From contig PMBX01000013.1 in assembly GCA_003153915.1 (NCBI GenBank), positions 11,549 through 25,481 of the forward strand: 13,933 bases of DNA. Direction: 5' to 3'. Below are positions 1 to 7,210 of the stretch, piece by piece (the first letter of the stretch is position 1; the number at the start of each line of letters is the position of its first letter). The DNA comes from Phycisphaerales bacterium (lineage in GTDB: Bacteria > Planctomycetota > Phycisphaerae > SM23-33). The position numbers and the translations under genes were made by a program. Under the pieces are notes generated by a model, which was not told where the DNA came from, made no database searches, and saw only the letters and a program-made list of their open reading frames with translations.

Positions 1-2
1 TG

Positions 3-548
3 ATCGTCACCGACGACGACCGCCTGGCCGACCTCTGCCGCTCCATGCGCAACCAGGGGCGCGATACCACCGCCTGGCTCAGCCACGCCCGGTTGGGCTA
101 CAACTATCGTCTAAGCGAGATCAACGCCGCCCTGGGCGAGGCCCAGATGCGGCGGCTGGACGAGATTCTCGCCAAGCGACGCAACGTGGCGGAGATGTAC
201 CACCAGGCCCTGGCGGACCTGGAGGAAGTTCATCGGCCTCCGATGAGCGAACCCAAACAGGCCAGTTGGTTTGTCTACGTCATCCGACTGGCAGACCGGT
301 TCAGCCGGTCCGACCGCGACGCGGTGATGGAACGCCTCCGCAAGGCGGGCATCGGCTGCAATCCCTACTTTGTCCCGATTCACCTCCAGCCATACGTGAT
401 GGAACTCCTGGGGACCCGCCAGGGGGACTTCCCCGTCACCGAGCAGGTCGCCGAGCGGACCATCGCGCTGCCCTTCTTCGCCAATCTCACCGAGCGGGAC
501 GTTGGGCGGGTCAGGCGGGAACTCGGCGGGGCCATCGCCAGGCGTTGA
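3..548 (+). CDS. DegT/DnrJ/EryC1/StrS-family sugar aminotransferase, C-terminal part (5' end outside window)
   Basis: PLP-dependent aminotransferase of the type that converts a nucleotide-linked keto-sugar to an amino-sugar in the cytoplasm. About 181 in-frame residues are visible, reading into the gene with IVTDDDRLADLC directly before SMRNQGRD. These match the segment after the PLP lysine in this family (the 'ivTdd.elA...r.LRnqG' region). LGYNYRLSEINAALG is the hallmark substrate-site motif, followed by the family's C-terminal small domain. Whole members are usually 360-400 residues, so roughly half is missing upstream, including the catalytic lysine, which cannot be checked here. The gene ends with TGA 21 bp before the next start on the same strand, so it is probably first or early in an operon with the two glycosyltransferases. 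Family call is secure; the sugar substrate is unknown. Confidence 0.93.
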   Translation: MVTDDDRLADLCRSMRNQGRDTTAWLSHARLGYNYRLSEINAALGEAQMRRLDEILAKRRNVAEMYHQALADLEEVHRPPMSEPKQASWFVYVIRLADRFSRSDRDAVMERLRKAGIGCNPYFVPIHLQPYVMELLGTRQGDFPVTEQVAERTIALPFFANLTERDVGRVRRELGGAIARR

Positions 549-569
549 CGGTTGCGACGGGAGCCACCC

Positions 570-1739
570 ATGCGGATAGGCGTCTACCAGGAGCCGGTGC
601 ACACAGACGGTGAGGGTTTTGACACGTACGGGCCTTTCGCCCGCTACGTAGGGGAGATGGCCAGGCACTTCGAGGAAGTGGTGGTCTTTGCCCCCGTCAC
701 CGGCCAGCCCACCTACTTCAGCGGCTGCCCGCTGGACCAACCGAATGTCCGCGTGGTGGCGCTGCCGTTCTTCATGACCCACATCGGCGCGATGCGACAC
801 GCCTGGCGCATCGCCAGGATATTCCGCCAGAACTGCGATGGATTGGACGCGGTAAATTGCTTTGCCACCGCGCCGCTGGCGCACCTGTTGTGGTGGTTCA
901 CCCGCAAGCGCGGCGTGCCCTTCGTGTATCTATTCGCCTCCGACCCGTTCGAGGTGCTGGCCCACAGCTCCAAGTACCGGGGACTGCACAGGTTTTTCGC
1001 CCGCGCGGCCTACTGGGTGGAATTCCAGATCCAAAAACACATCATGCGAAGGAACTACTCCTTCGCCACCGGAGCTGCGCTGGCCAAACGCCTGCAACGG
1101 TATACCCCGGATGTCGAGCCGGTCTTCTGCTCGGCGTTGGCGGCGGATGATTATTGGCTGCGGGAGGACTGCTGCCTGGTCAACCCCGTCCGCCTGCTCT
1201 ACGTGGGGGGGTTGCGGCCTGGAAAAGGCCTGGAGGTGATGCTGGAGGCCCTCCGGCGGCTTCGCCAGCAAGGCCGGGACGTGACGCTGGACCTGGTGGG
1301 CGACGGCCCGTTGCGACAAAGCCTCCATGACCAGGCCGAGGCGCTGGGCATCTCGCCCTGGGTGTTTTTCCGCGGCTTCATGGTCATGGGGCCGGCGTTG
1401 AATGAGTGTTATAAAGCCGCCGACATCTTCCTGCTGCCGTCGGTCAGCGAAGGCTCGCCACGGGTCGTACTGGAGGCAATGGCCCACAGCCTGCCGGTGG
1501 TGGCCACCCCGGTGGGCAATATCCCGGAATTGCTGGACGGCGGGCGGCGCGGCGTGATCGTCCCGGTGGACGCCCCATCCGCCGTCGCCGATGGAATCGC
1601 CCGTATCAGCGACGATGCTCCGTTCCGCCGGATATGTATCCACGACGGATATGAATTCGCCCGCTCGCACGGCGTGGACGCCTACGCCGGAAGAATCGCC
1701 CAGAAGATCCGCCAATTGGTTGATGCCCAACGGAGATGA
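570..1739 (+). CDS. Family 4 glycosyltransferase (GT-B fold)
   Basis: Predicted retaining glycosyltransferase that adds a sugar from a nucleotide sugar to a growing glycan on the inner face of the membrane. I chose ATG 570 (389 residues) because GGGAG at 558-562 lies 7 nt upstream; an in-frame TTG at 552 is possible but adds only MRREPP. The N-terminal half (about 1-200) is the acceptor-side domain. The C-terminal half begins with LLYVGGLRPGKGLE (209-222) and carries LVGDGPLRQSL (242-252) and the donor-site EX7E signature, E294 and E302 in SEGSPRVVLEA. It resembles the first domain of the triple-fusion protein at 8987-12142: both share a PFF...RHA segment, then 'LYVGG/LYIGF..RP.KGLE' and SEG(S/T)PRV. 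Its stop overlaps the next gene's ATG (ATGA at 1736-1739), indicating translational coupling. Donor and acceptor are unknown. Confidence 0.93.
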   Translation: MRIGVYQEPVHTDGEGFDTYGPFARYVGEMARHFEEVVVFAPVTGQPTYFSGCPLDQPNVRVVALPFFMTHIGAMRHAWRIARIFRQNCDGLDAVNCFATAPLAHLLWWFTRKRGVPFVYLFASDPFEVLAHSSKYRGLHRFFARAAYWVEFQIQKHIMRRNYSFATGAALAKRLQRYTPDVEPVFCSALAADDYWLREDCCLVNPVRLLYVGGLRPGKGLEVMLEALRRLRQQGRDVTLDLVGDGPLRQSLHDQAEALGISPWVFFRGFMVMGPALNECYKAADIFLLPSVSEGSPRVVLEAMAHSLPVVATPVGNIPELLDGGRRGVIVPVDAPSAVADGIARISDDAPFRRICIHDGYEFARSHGVDAYAGRIAQKIRQLVDAQRR

Positions 1740-2968
1740 TCTTGCGCGTCTGGCTTGTCAACCCGTTTGACCCGCTGCCTGGTGGACCGGAACCGCCCGG
1801 CCGCTACGCCACGCTGGCGGCGATGCTGGCGGAACGCGGCAATGAGGTGCTGTGGTGGACCAGCGCCTTCAGCCATCGGTTTCATAGATTCCTGGATCAG
1901 CCTGCCGCGGCGGAAGCCTGCCGCCGGGCAGGTATAGAGGCGCGCTTCCTGAGCGTCCCGGCTTATCGGCGGAATGTTTCGCTGGGCAGGCTTTGGAATC
2001 ACTACCTGTTGAACAAGAGATTTGCCCGCCAGGCATCCGCCCAACCGCAGCGGCCCGACGTAATCGTCGCCAGCACCCCTCCGCCGGGGCTGGCTGCCGC
2101 GGCAGCGGACCTTGCCGGGCAATACGGCGTACCGCTGGTCCTGGATGTTCAGGACCTCTGGCCCGAGACATTTGCCCGTTTATCACCCACGTGGTTGAAG
2201 CCGGTTTTCGACCTAGCCGCCCTGCCGATGCGGCGATCCGCCAGGCGGGCCTGCCGCTTGGCCACCGCCATCGTCGGGGTGGCCGATGGATACGTCGAGC
2301 ACGCCGTCAGGCTGGGCGGGGCCAAGACGGTGACGCGAACTATTCCGCTGGGCGTCGATCTTGCCACCTTCGACTCCGCTGCCGAGACGGGCGGGGGCGG
2401 ATTCCTCAAACCGCCCGGCCAGACCTGGCTGGTCTACGCCGGCAGCCTCACCCGCAGCTACGATTGCCTGACGGTCCTCCGCGCCGCCGCCATGCTGCGG
2501 GACCGCAAGGACCTGCGATTCTTCCTAGCCGGGCGGGGGGAATTGGAGGAACCGATCCGGCGATTCATCACCGAGCAACGCCTGCCCAACGTCACCTTGA
2601 CGGGTTTTCTGGACCAGCAGGCCTGTTTTGGCCTGATGAGACAGTGCGATATAGGCGTCAACTCATGCCTTGCGGAGGCGATGATCCTGCTGCCCAACAA
2701 GCTTTTTGCCTACCTTGCCGCCGGCCTGGCGGTGCTAAACGCCATCCCCGGCCAATGTAGCCGGATTGTCAACCAGGCGTGTTGCGGGCAGGACTACCGT
2801 CCGGGGGAAGCGGCAAGCTGCGCCGCGGCGATCATGGAACTCATAGAGGACGATGGCAAATTGAAGGCGATGCGCCGCTCGGCCCGCAAGCTGGCAGAAG
2901 ATATCTACGACCGCCGCAAGCTCTACGCCCAGTACGTGGACCTTATCGAGGCCCGCGGCGGCGGCTGA
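1736..2968 (+). CDS. Family 4 glycosyltransferase, WcaI/WbuB-like
   Basis: Predicted cytoplasmic or membrane-associated glycosyltransferase of 410 residues. The N-terminus VWLVNPFDPLPGGPEPPGR (5-23) and DVQDLWPETF (137-146) recall the WbuB/WcaI subgroup, which transfers sugars early in O-antigen or colanic acid repeat synthesis. The C-terminal nucleotide-sugar domain starts with YAGSLTRSYD (234-243), continues with FFLAGRGELEEPIR (262-275), and ends in EAMILLPNKLFAYLAAG (314-330), which replaces the usual 'EG.P...lEAmA.G' donor motif as is typical of this subgroup. ATG 1736 overlaps the preceding stop. Its GGAG (1732-1735) touches the start codon, whereas an in-frame TTG at 1742 would be 6 nt from the same GGAG, so the true start could be two codons downstream. 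The gene meets the FemAB-like gene tail to tail with three bases between stops. Sugar specificity is unknown. Confidence 0.93.
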   Translation: MILRVWLVNPFDPLPGGPEPPGRYATLAAMLAERGNEVLWWTSAFSHRFHRFLDQPAAAEACRRAGIEARFLSVPAYRRNVSLGRLWNHYLLNKRFARQASAQPQRPDVIVASTPPPGLAAAAADLAGQYGVPLVLDVQDLWPETFARLSPTWLKPVFDLAALPMRRSARRACRLATAIVGVADGYVEHAVRLGGAKTVTRTIPLGVDLATFDSAAETGGGGFLKPPGQTWLVYAGSLTRSYDCLTVLRAAAMLRDRKDLRFFLAGRGELEEPIRRFITEQRLPNVTLTGFLDQQACFGLMRQCDIGVNSCLAEAMILLPNKLFAYLAAGLAVLNAIPGQCSRIVNQACCGQDYRPGEAASCAAAIMELIEDDGKLKAMRRSARKLAEDIYDRRKLYAQYVDLIEARGGG

Positions 2969-2994
2969 TGGTTACGGCAGGCCGCGGCTGATGG
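2961..2994. repeat. 11-bp direct repeat across the convergent gene ends
   Basis: GCGGCTGATGG occurs at 2961-2971 and again at 2984-2994, a 23-bp offset. The first copy contains the TGA of the + strand glycosyltransferase; the second lies inside the last codons of the - strand FemAB-like gene. The repeat is seen directly; a small duplication at the junction is only one explanation. Confidence 0.6.
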
Positions 2995-4012
2995 GCGGTC
3001 CAAGCAGGCGGGTCAGCCAAAGCGGCAGGCGCTTCCATGCCTCTACTTTTCGGCGATACCTGGGATTGTCGGGGCTGGAGATGGACAACTCGCTTCCGGG
3101 GGCGAGCCAGTATTGATAGTGCGTGTCCACCTGACGTGGTTCCCATTGTTTCTTGAAGTGGTACGTCCCCGCTCCCACGGTGCTTCTGCCGAAGTCGAAC
3201 ACCCCCGCCCCCGCCGTCGCATAATGCTTTATCACCGACCAGTACAGGAGGTTGTTGGGACACAGAGAGTTGTACTCCGTCAGCGTCGCGGCCAATGGAA
3301 TCTCCGCCAGGCCGTTGAAACAGGTGGTGATCCCCGCCCCGACGGCCTTGTTTTCCAGGCGCACCACGAAGATGCGGCAGTGATCTGGAAAAGTTTCCAA
3401 CATGCCTTCCATAAGCTTGCGGGAGTAGCAGGGCGTTCCGAGCTGTCTCATGCGGGTCGTATAGACGCCGTAGAAGTCATCCAACAGTTCCGCCCCGCCG
3501 TCGCAGGCGACTATGCCGGATTTCTCGGCCTTGCGAACCTGGTTGCGGACCTTGGGGTCGAACCCCTTCCAGAGGGCCTCCGGATCGCCCAGGGGCAGGT
3601 GCATGACGGCCTTGCCTTCGCGGAGCTGGAGGCCGTAGGGCAGCGGGTCGATGTTACGCAGCTCGATCGACTCGCAACGCAACTGAGTGGCCAGTTCCAC
3701 CGCCCGGTCGAATAGCGCTCGGCGGACGCCCTCGTCGTCGGTGAGTATCCCGCCGTAGTTGGCGAAGGCCTGCGAGATCATCCGGTTCCCGAACAGCCGG
3801 CTTTTAACGTGGATCAGGGGTAGCACGCCCAGGAGGGCGGCGTCTCCGCGTGCGACCAGATAGTGTGACTGATGCGAGAAAACCCGCTGGACCATGAAGC
3901 TCCAGGCGGGCAGGTGGCAGATCTTTCCATCGGCTCGTCGGGCGACGAAGGCGTCGCAGGCTGCATCGTGGGTAGAGAGGCTCTCGATGTTCATGCCTTT
4001 AGTATCGTCCAT
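2972..4012 (-). CDS. FemAB-like GNAT-fold acyltransferase of the XrtA/PEP-CTERM-associated type
   Basis: Predicted peptidyl/aminoacyl- or acyl-transferase with duplicated GNAT folds, 346 residues from ATG 4012. The whole pattern fits the FemAB subfamily found in XrtA/PEP-CTERM exopolysaccharide loci: KVRNQVRKAEKSG (154-166), LDDFYGVYTTRMRQLGTPCY (177-196), the AEIPLAATLTEYN stretch (236-248), CPNNLLYWSVIKH, then VFDFGRS (271-277) and GTYHFKKQW (282-290). No signal peptide or membrane segment is seen, so it should act in the cytoplasm, perhaps acylating an amino-sugar or a glycan precursor; the true reaction of this subfamily is not established. ATG 4012 shares one base with the upstream gene's TGA (TGATG), implying coupling with the PLP enzyme. 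A GTG at 4015 and an ATG at 3994 are alternative starts; no start has a strong ribosome site. Stop is TAA. Confidence 0.9.
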   Translation of the reverse strand: MDDTKGMNIESLSTHDAACDAFVARRADGKICHLPAWSFMVQRVFSHQSHYLVARGDAALLGVLPLIHVKSRLFGNRMISQAFANYGGILTDDEGVRRALFDRAVELATQLRCESIELRNIDPLPYGLQLREGKAVMHLPLGDPEALWKGFDPKVRNQVRKAEKSGIVACDGGAELLDDFYGVYTTRMRQLGTPCYSRKLMEGMLETFPDHCRIFVVRLENKAVGAGITTCFNGLAEIPLAATLTEYNSLCPNNLLYWSVIKHYATAGAGVFDFGRSTVGAGTYHFKKQWEPRQVDTHYQYWLAPGSELSISSPDNPRYRRKVEAWKRLPLWLTRLLGPPISRGLP

Positions 4013-5241
4013 CACCGCGGCGATGTGAAGCGCGCGTGCCTTTGCAGGAACTTCCAGGTGGCCTGGGCGCGATCCAGCGAGACAGCCGGACTAGTCGGCA
4101 GGTGGATTTCGCGCGGAACCATCCACTCGCTTGCCGGGCATGAGCCGGGCCGGTAGTCGTACCGCCCCGCCGTCGCCTCGGCCAGGTGGACCGGCGGGAC
4201 ATCGAACCAGGTGGCGACCGCCAGGGCGTCCCGCTCGGCGCGGGCGAGCAATTCGGCCTTGTTGTCCACCAGCAGAGGGACGGCCCAGAGGGCCTGTCCG
4301 CATGTTGCTCCCAGGGGCATCGTGTCGATACCGAACTCCGCCAGCCGTTGAAGGTAAAAACCGGTCAGCATCCGCCGATGCGCGACGTTGCTGTCCCACC
4401 GCCGTAGTTGGCGGAGGCCCAGGATGGCCTGGAGGTTGGTCGCGCCGCAGGGGTAGTCATCGGGCATGGTCTGGTCATAATCGCCGGCAGTATTGGTTCC
4501 GCGCACCCAGCCGCGGCGCTGGGCGAACCGGTACATTTTCGCCACGGCAGCCTGTGTGGCGGGCCGGACGGTAAGTTCATAGGCAAGAGCCTGGATGGCC
4601 AGCGATCTGGAGCGGGCGCGGTCGCCGGCGCGGCCAAAGGCCGACCGCATGTCGCCGACGGCAGAGTAAAGGCTGGAGTCGTTGAAGGCCGCCATGCCCC
4701 CAAGCCCCGTGGAGAAGGGCTTGTTCCACTGCGTGCTGAAGAACGCCACGGCGCCCAAGCGAGTGGGGCCATCCGGTCCGGCGGGCAGGTCGGCCAACTG
4801 GCAGCAGTCTTCGATCAGCACGGCTGATCCGCCGGTAGAGAGGCGTCGCATGGCGGCGGGGTCCGGGCCGATTCCGTAGGTGTGCTGGCAGACGACCGCC
4901 TGGGTCGCCGGGCCAATGGCTCCCGCCAATTCGGCTGCCCCCGCGTTGAACCCGCCCGCGGCGACATCCGCGTAGACGCATCGCAGGCCGGCGAATTTAA
5001 CTGCCGCCGGAACCATCTCGCAGGTGAAGGCGGGGACGGCCACCTCGCCGCCGGATTGGCTCGCCAGAGCGCGCAGGACGGTCCACAACGCGACACGGCC
5101 CTTGCCGAACGCCAGGCAAGGCCGCGACGCATCGCCCAGGACGGTCCGGGCGAAGGCCTGCTCATATCGGCCGACCAGATCGGTCCCACCGGCCAAGCCG
5201 GGGCGACAAAGCAGTTCCAGCAAAATCCCGATTTGACTCAT
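4012..5241 (-). CDS. DegT-family PLP enzyme, divergent second copy
   Basis: Predicted PLP-dependent aminotransferase-fold enzyme (409 residues) acting on a nucleotide sugar or related keto-substrate. It has FGKGRVALWTVLRAL (45-59) for the phosphate-binding turn, EVAVPAFTCEMVPAAV (66-81), QHTYGIGPD (119-127), the PLP-pyridine acidic pair in IEDCCQLAD (E144, D145), and the Schiff-base lysine K174 in STQWNKPFSTGLGG (169-182). The lysine environment WNKPFSTG differs from the usual 'h.tKnl.a.GdGG', and it shows only family-level similarity to the aminotransferase at the window start, so it is a distinct subfamily rather than a recent copy. ATG 5241 is preceded by AGAGG three nt away. It is first in a two-gene unit with the FemAB-like gene, so the pair could install an amino group and then acylate it; that is inference. 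Confidence in fold is high, in reaction moderate. Confidence 0.88.
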   Translation of the reverse strand: MSQIGILLELLCRPGLAGGTDLVGRYEQAFARTVLGDASRPCLAFGKGRVALWTVLRALASQSGGEVAVPAFTCEMVPAAVKFAGLRCVYADVAAGGFNAGAAELAGAIGPATQAVVCQHTYGIGPDPAAMRRLSTGGSAVLIEDCCQLADLPAGPDGPTRLGAVAFFSTQWNKPFSTGLGGMAAFNDSSLYSAVGDMRSAFGRAGDRARSRSLAIQALAYELTVRPATQAAVAKMYRFAQRRGWVRGTNTAGDYDQTMPDDYPCGATNLQAILGLRQLRRWDSNVAHRRMLTGFYLQRLAEFGIDTMPLGATCGQALWAVPLLVDNKAELLARAERDALAVATWFDVPPVHLAEATAGRYDYRPGSCPASEWMVPREIHLPTSPAVSLDRAQATWKFLQRHARFTSPR

Positions 5242-5267
5242 GTGCCTCTACTTAATCTACGATGTCC

Positions 5268-5279
5268 ACTGACGCCAGT
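5268..5279. promoter_or_regulatory. Small dyad between the divergent genes
   Basis: ACTGACGCCAGT is a dyad with the centre mismatched at two positions (ACTGnCGnCAGT), lying 27-38 bp upstream of the PLP-enzyme start on the - strand. It also sits about 16 bp upstream of TAGATT, a 4/6 match to a -10 on the - strand. It might be an operator or chance; nothing else supports it. Confidence 0.2.
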
Positions 5280-5300
5280 TCCGTCTCGGGCCTTGCGCGG

Positions 5301-5330
5301 TTGACGTCCCGCCCGCCGTCCCGGTAGCAT
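5301..5330 (+). promoter_or_regulatory. Candidate sigma70-type promoter for the deacetylase gene
   Basis: TTGACG at 5301-5306 (5/6 match to the -35 consensus) is separated by 18 bp from TAGCAT at 5325-5330 (4/6 match to the -10). Transcription would start near 5337, leaving a leader of about 23 nt before GTG 5360, with AAGG at 5349-5352 as ribosome site. It is the best promoter-like pair I can see in the divergent gap. In GC-rich DNA such matches are suggestive, not proof. Confidence 0.42.
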
Positions 5331-5338
5331 GGCGGGCG
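5310..5338. repeat. 8-bp perfect inverted repeat flanking the candidate -10
   Basis: CGCCCGCC at 5310-5317 and GGCGGGCG at 5331-5338 are exact reverse complements separated by 13 bp, and the 13-bp interval ends with the proposed -10 hexamer TAGCAT. This could be a repressor or activator site overlapping the promoter, or simply GC-rich chance symmetry. Most of it would lie upstream of the expected transcript start, so an RNA hairpin is less likely. Confidence 0.4.
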
Positions 5339-5359
5339 CGGCACGAATAAGGCGAATCC

Positions 5360-6208
5360 GTGAGTCGGGTCCTTCATGGAATATCGGTAGACGTCGAGGA
5401 TTGGTATCAGTCCACAATCGACGCATCCGCCCCGCTGTCCGACCGCTTCCGGTCCTCGACGCGAAAGGTGCTGGAGGCGCTGGATGCCGGTGGGACCAGG
5501 GCGACGTTTTTCGTTCTGGGCCTGGCAGCCGAGAAGGACGGCGACGCGGTCCGGCAGATCGTCGCAGCCGGACATGAAGTACAAAGCCACGGCTACGGCC
5601 ATGTCGAGGTCTTCAAGCTGTCCGCCGAGGAGTTTCGCCAGGACCTTCTGCGGGCCAAGGGGCTGCTGGAGGACCTGACGGGCCGGGCGATCTTCGGCTA
5701 TCGGGCGCCATCGTTTTCCGTTGACCTTCGCACCCCATGGGCGCTGGAGACCTTGGCCGAGACCGGCCATCGGTACGACTCGTCCATATTTCCCATCAAG
5801 ATGTCGCGCTACGGCGTGGACGGTTATCCGCCCCAACCGCGGATCGTGACGACCGAGCGGGGCAGGCGGATTATTGAAGCGCCGATAGCCTGCTTCCATT
5901 GGCTGGGAAAACGCCTGCCGGTCGGCGGCGGGGGATACTTCCGCCTGCTGCCATACCCGATCATCCGCCGGGCCTTCGGCCAACTGGACCGTATCGCCAG
6001 GCCGGGGGTGATCTACTTCCATCCCTACGAGTACGACGGGGCCGAGATGGGCAGTTTCAAGGGGCGGGTGTCCCCGTTGATCCGCCTTCACCAGGGCCTG
6101 GGGCGCAAGGGCTTCGCCGGAAAGATCGACCGGCTGATGCGAGACTTCCGGCTGGGACCGCTCCAGGACATGCTTTCCGAGCTGCTGGGGCAACTGGACC
6201 GGCCTTGA
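5360..6208 (+). CDS. XrtA-associated polysaccharide deacetylase (NodB domain + DUF3473)
   Basis: Predicted metal-dependent N- or O-deacetylase that removes acetyl groups from exopolysaccharide; 282 residues, the normal size for this subfamily. Start is GTG 5360, as SRVLHGISVDVEDW begins right behind it and no in-frame ATG precedes the domain; AAGG is 7 nt upstream. The first NodB motif is VDVEDW (10-15) with D11 and D14, the metal histidines are H77 and H81 in SHGYGH, and RAPSFS (114-119) is the third motif. The DUF3473 part shows GGGYFRLLPY (190-199) and YFHPYEYD (219-226), the last containing the catalytic-type His. No signal peptide is seen, as is usual for this subfamily. It stands alone on the + strand, divergent from the PLP/FemAB pair and convergent with the propeller enzyme. 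Confidence 0.93.
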   Translation: MSRVLHGISVDVEDWYQSTIDASAPLSDRFRSSTRKVLEALDAGGTRATFFVLGLAAEKDGDAVRQIVAAGHEVQSHGYGHVEVFKLSAEEFRQDLLRAKGLLEDLTGRAIFGYRAPSFSVDLRTPWALETLAETGHRYDSSIFPIKMSRYGVDGYPPQPRIVTTERGRRIIEAPIACFHWLGKRLPVGGGGYFRLLPYPIIRRAFGQLDRIARPGVIYFHPYEYDGAEMGSFKGRVSPLIRLHQGLGRKGFAGKIDRLMRDFRLGPLQDMLSELLGQLDRP

Positions 6209-6219
6209 CGACATCAAGG
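6203..6219. terminator. Short symmetric hairpin across two convergent stop codons
   Basis: CCTTGA (6203-6208) and TCAAGG (6214-6219) form a 6-bp stem with a 5-nt loop. Each arm contains the TGA of one of the two facing genes, so part of the symmetry is automatic. There is no T-tract on either strand, so this is at best a weak bidirectional terminator. Confidence 0.25.
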
Positions 6220-7167
6220 GTCCGCCAGCAGAAGATCGAAAGGCTTGTCGCGGTCACAAATCACCTTGCCGTCGGAAAATTCCAACCGCGCCACCTGCAT
6301 GACCGCCCGCCAATCCGCCGATGTCCATGGACGGTTTTGTGCAGCCACCTTGCCAATGTCTGGCAGGGTGAAATAGAAAATGTAGGCGTTGTCTCCATCG
6401 ACGATCACCTCACCGTGGTGGGCGGGGCAGTCATCGTCCTTGCGAGTCCCGGGTTTGTGGAGGATGTTCTCCTGGCGCTGCCAGGCCAATCCGTCGTCCG
6501 ACCGGCATAGTCCCAGCCCGTCGTAGGGGCCGACCGGATCGAACAGCATCCAGTAGAAACCCTTCCAGAAGAAAATATCCACGCCCTCGCTGTTGGTCTC
6601 CATCACCGCCCCGGCGACCTCGAAGCGGTAAAGGTCCCGGCTGTCGGCGGCCCAGGTCTGGCCTTTCTTGCGTTCGTCCTTATACCAAAGTCGCCATCGG
6701 CCGTCCGGTAACGGATGGATGCAGCCGTCCAGGCAACGGTCGGAGGAAAGCTCCAGGATCGACTCCAGGCTCCAGTCCCTCAGGTTGCCGCTGGTGTAGT
6801 GGATGATGTGGCGCTGGCCTGAGAAGTCCGCATGAACGCCGCGGACGTAGGCGATGTAGGCGTGATACAGGCCCTCGTGCCAGATGATGTCGGGTGCCCA
6901 GTACGTGTTTCGCCCGCGCTCGAAGGGGATGCCCCACAACGGGCCGCGATATCGCCAGGTCAGCCCGCGGTCCGGCGTGGAGGCCGCGCGGATGTCATTA
7001 CCGTGGGTGAAGGAAAAGCCCGGTTCATCCGTGCCCACCCGCGCCGCGGGGTAGACGATCCACCAGCATCGCTCCTGGCGGTTATAAACGAGGCAGGCGT
7101 CGCGGGCGGAATTATACTCCGGGTCTTCATAGATCGGGGCGGGGGCAATCCGAGCCGCATTCGACAT
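6214..7167 (-). CDS. Five-bladed beta-propeller glycosidase-like protein (GH43/GH32 clan-like)
   Basis: Predicted glycoside hydrolase or transglycosidase-type enzyme, 317 residues, one domain with no signal peptide. Blade repeats of the form 'a.Sdd.l.W' are visible (STPDRGLTW 63-71, SGNLRDWSL 126-134, SDDGLAWQR 223-231). Candidate acidic triad positions fit the GH43 layout: D23 in SARDACLVY, D148 in CLDGCIHPLPDGRWRLWY with W90-APD93 just before, and E194 in SEGVDIFFWKGFYWML; AHHGEVIVDG (249-258) resembles the last-blade His region. Assigning the triad is inference from motif spacing. ATG 7167 has AAAGGA about 8 nt upstream. It is last in the long - strand run, with a 63-bp gap holding repeats before it. 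Without an export signal it may act on a cytoplasmic intermediate or stored sugar. It may instead be an inactive sugar-binding propeller. Confidence 0.75.
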   Translation of the reverse strand: MSNAARIAPAPIYEDPEYNSARDACLVYNRQERCWWIVYPAARVGTDEPGFSFTHGNDIRAASTPDRGLTWRYRGPLWGIPFERGRNTYWAPDIIWHEGLYHAYIAYVRGVHADFSGQRHIIHYTSGNLRDWSLESILELSSDRCLDGCIHPLPDGRWRLWYKDERKKGQTWAADSRDLYRFEVAGAVMETNSEGVDIFFWKGFYWMLFDPVGPYDGLGLCRSDDGLAWQRQENILHKPGTRKDDDCPAHHGEVIVDGDNAYIFYFTLPDIGKVAAQNRPWTSADWRAVMQVARLEFSDGKVICDRDKPFDLLLADP

Positions 7168-7185
7168 CTAAGTGTTCCTTTGCAA

Positions 7186-7210
7186 GCCGGCGCGATAAAG
7201 TCCCGCCGGC
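7186..7210 (-). repeat. 7-bp inverted repeat upstream of the propeller gene
   Basis: GCCGGCG (7186-7192) and CGCCGGC (7204-7210) are exact reverse complements around an 11-nt loop. On the - strand the stem lies between the nucleotidyltransferase stop and the propeller gene's ribosome site, and is followed by only two Ts. It could reduce read-through or protect an mRNA end rather than act as a full intrinsic terminator. Confidence 0.35.

Noticed and set aside
1205..1211. A run of seven G in the first GT4 gene as a possible phase-variation tract
   Set aside because: Seven is short for slippage-driven switching, the run encodes the conserved YVGG of the family, and the frame is intact.
930..1730. 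A 266-codon - strand frame opposite the first GT4 gene
   Set aside because: Low-complexity His/Arg/Gln-rich translation without domain features; the + strand has the complete GT4 signature.
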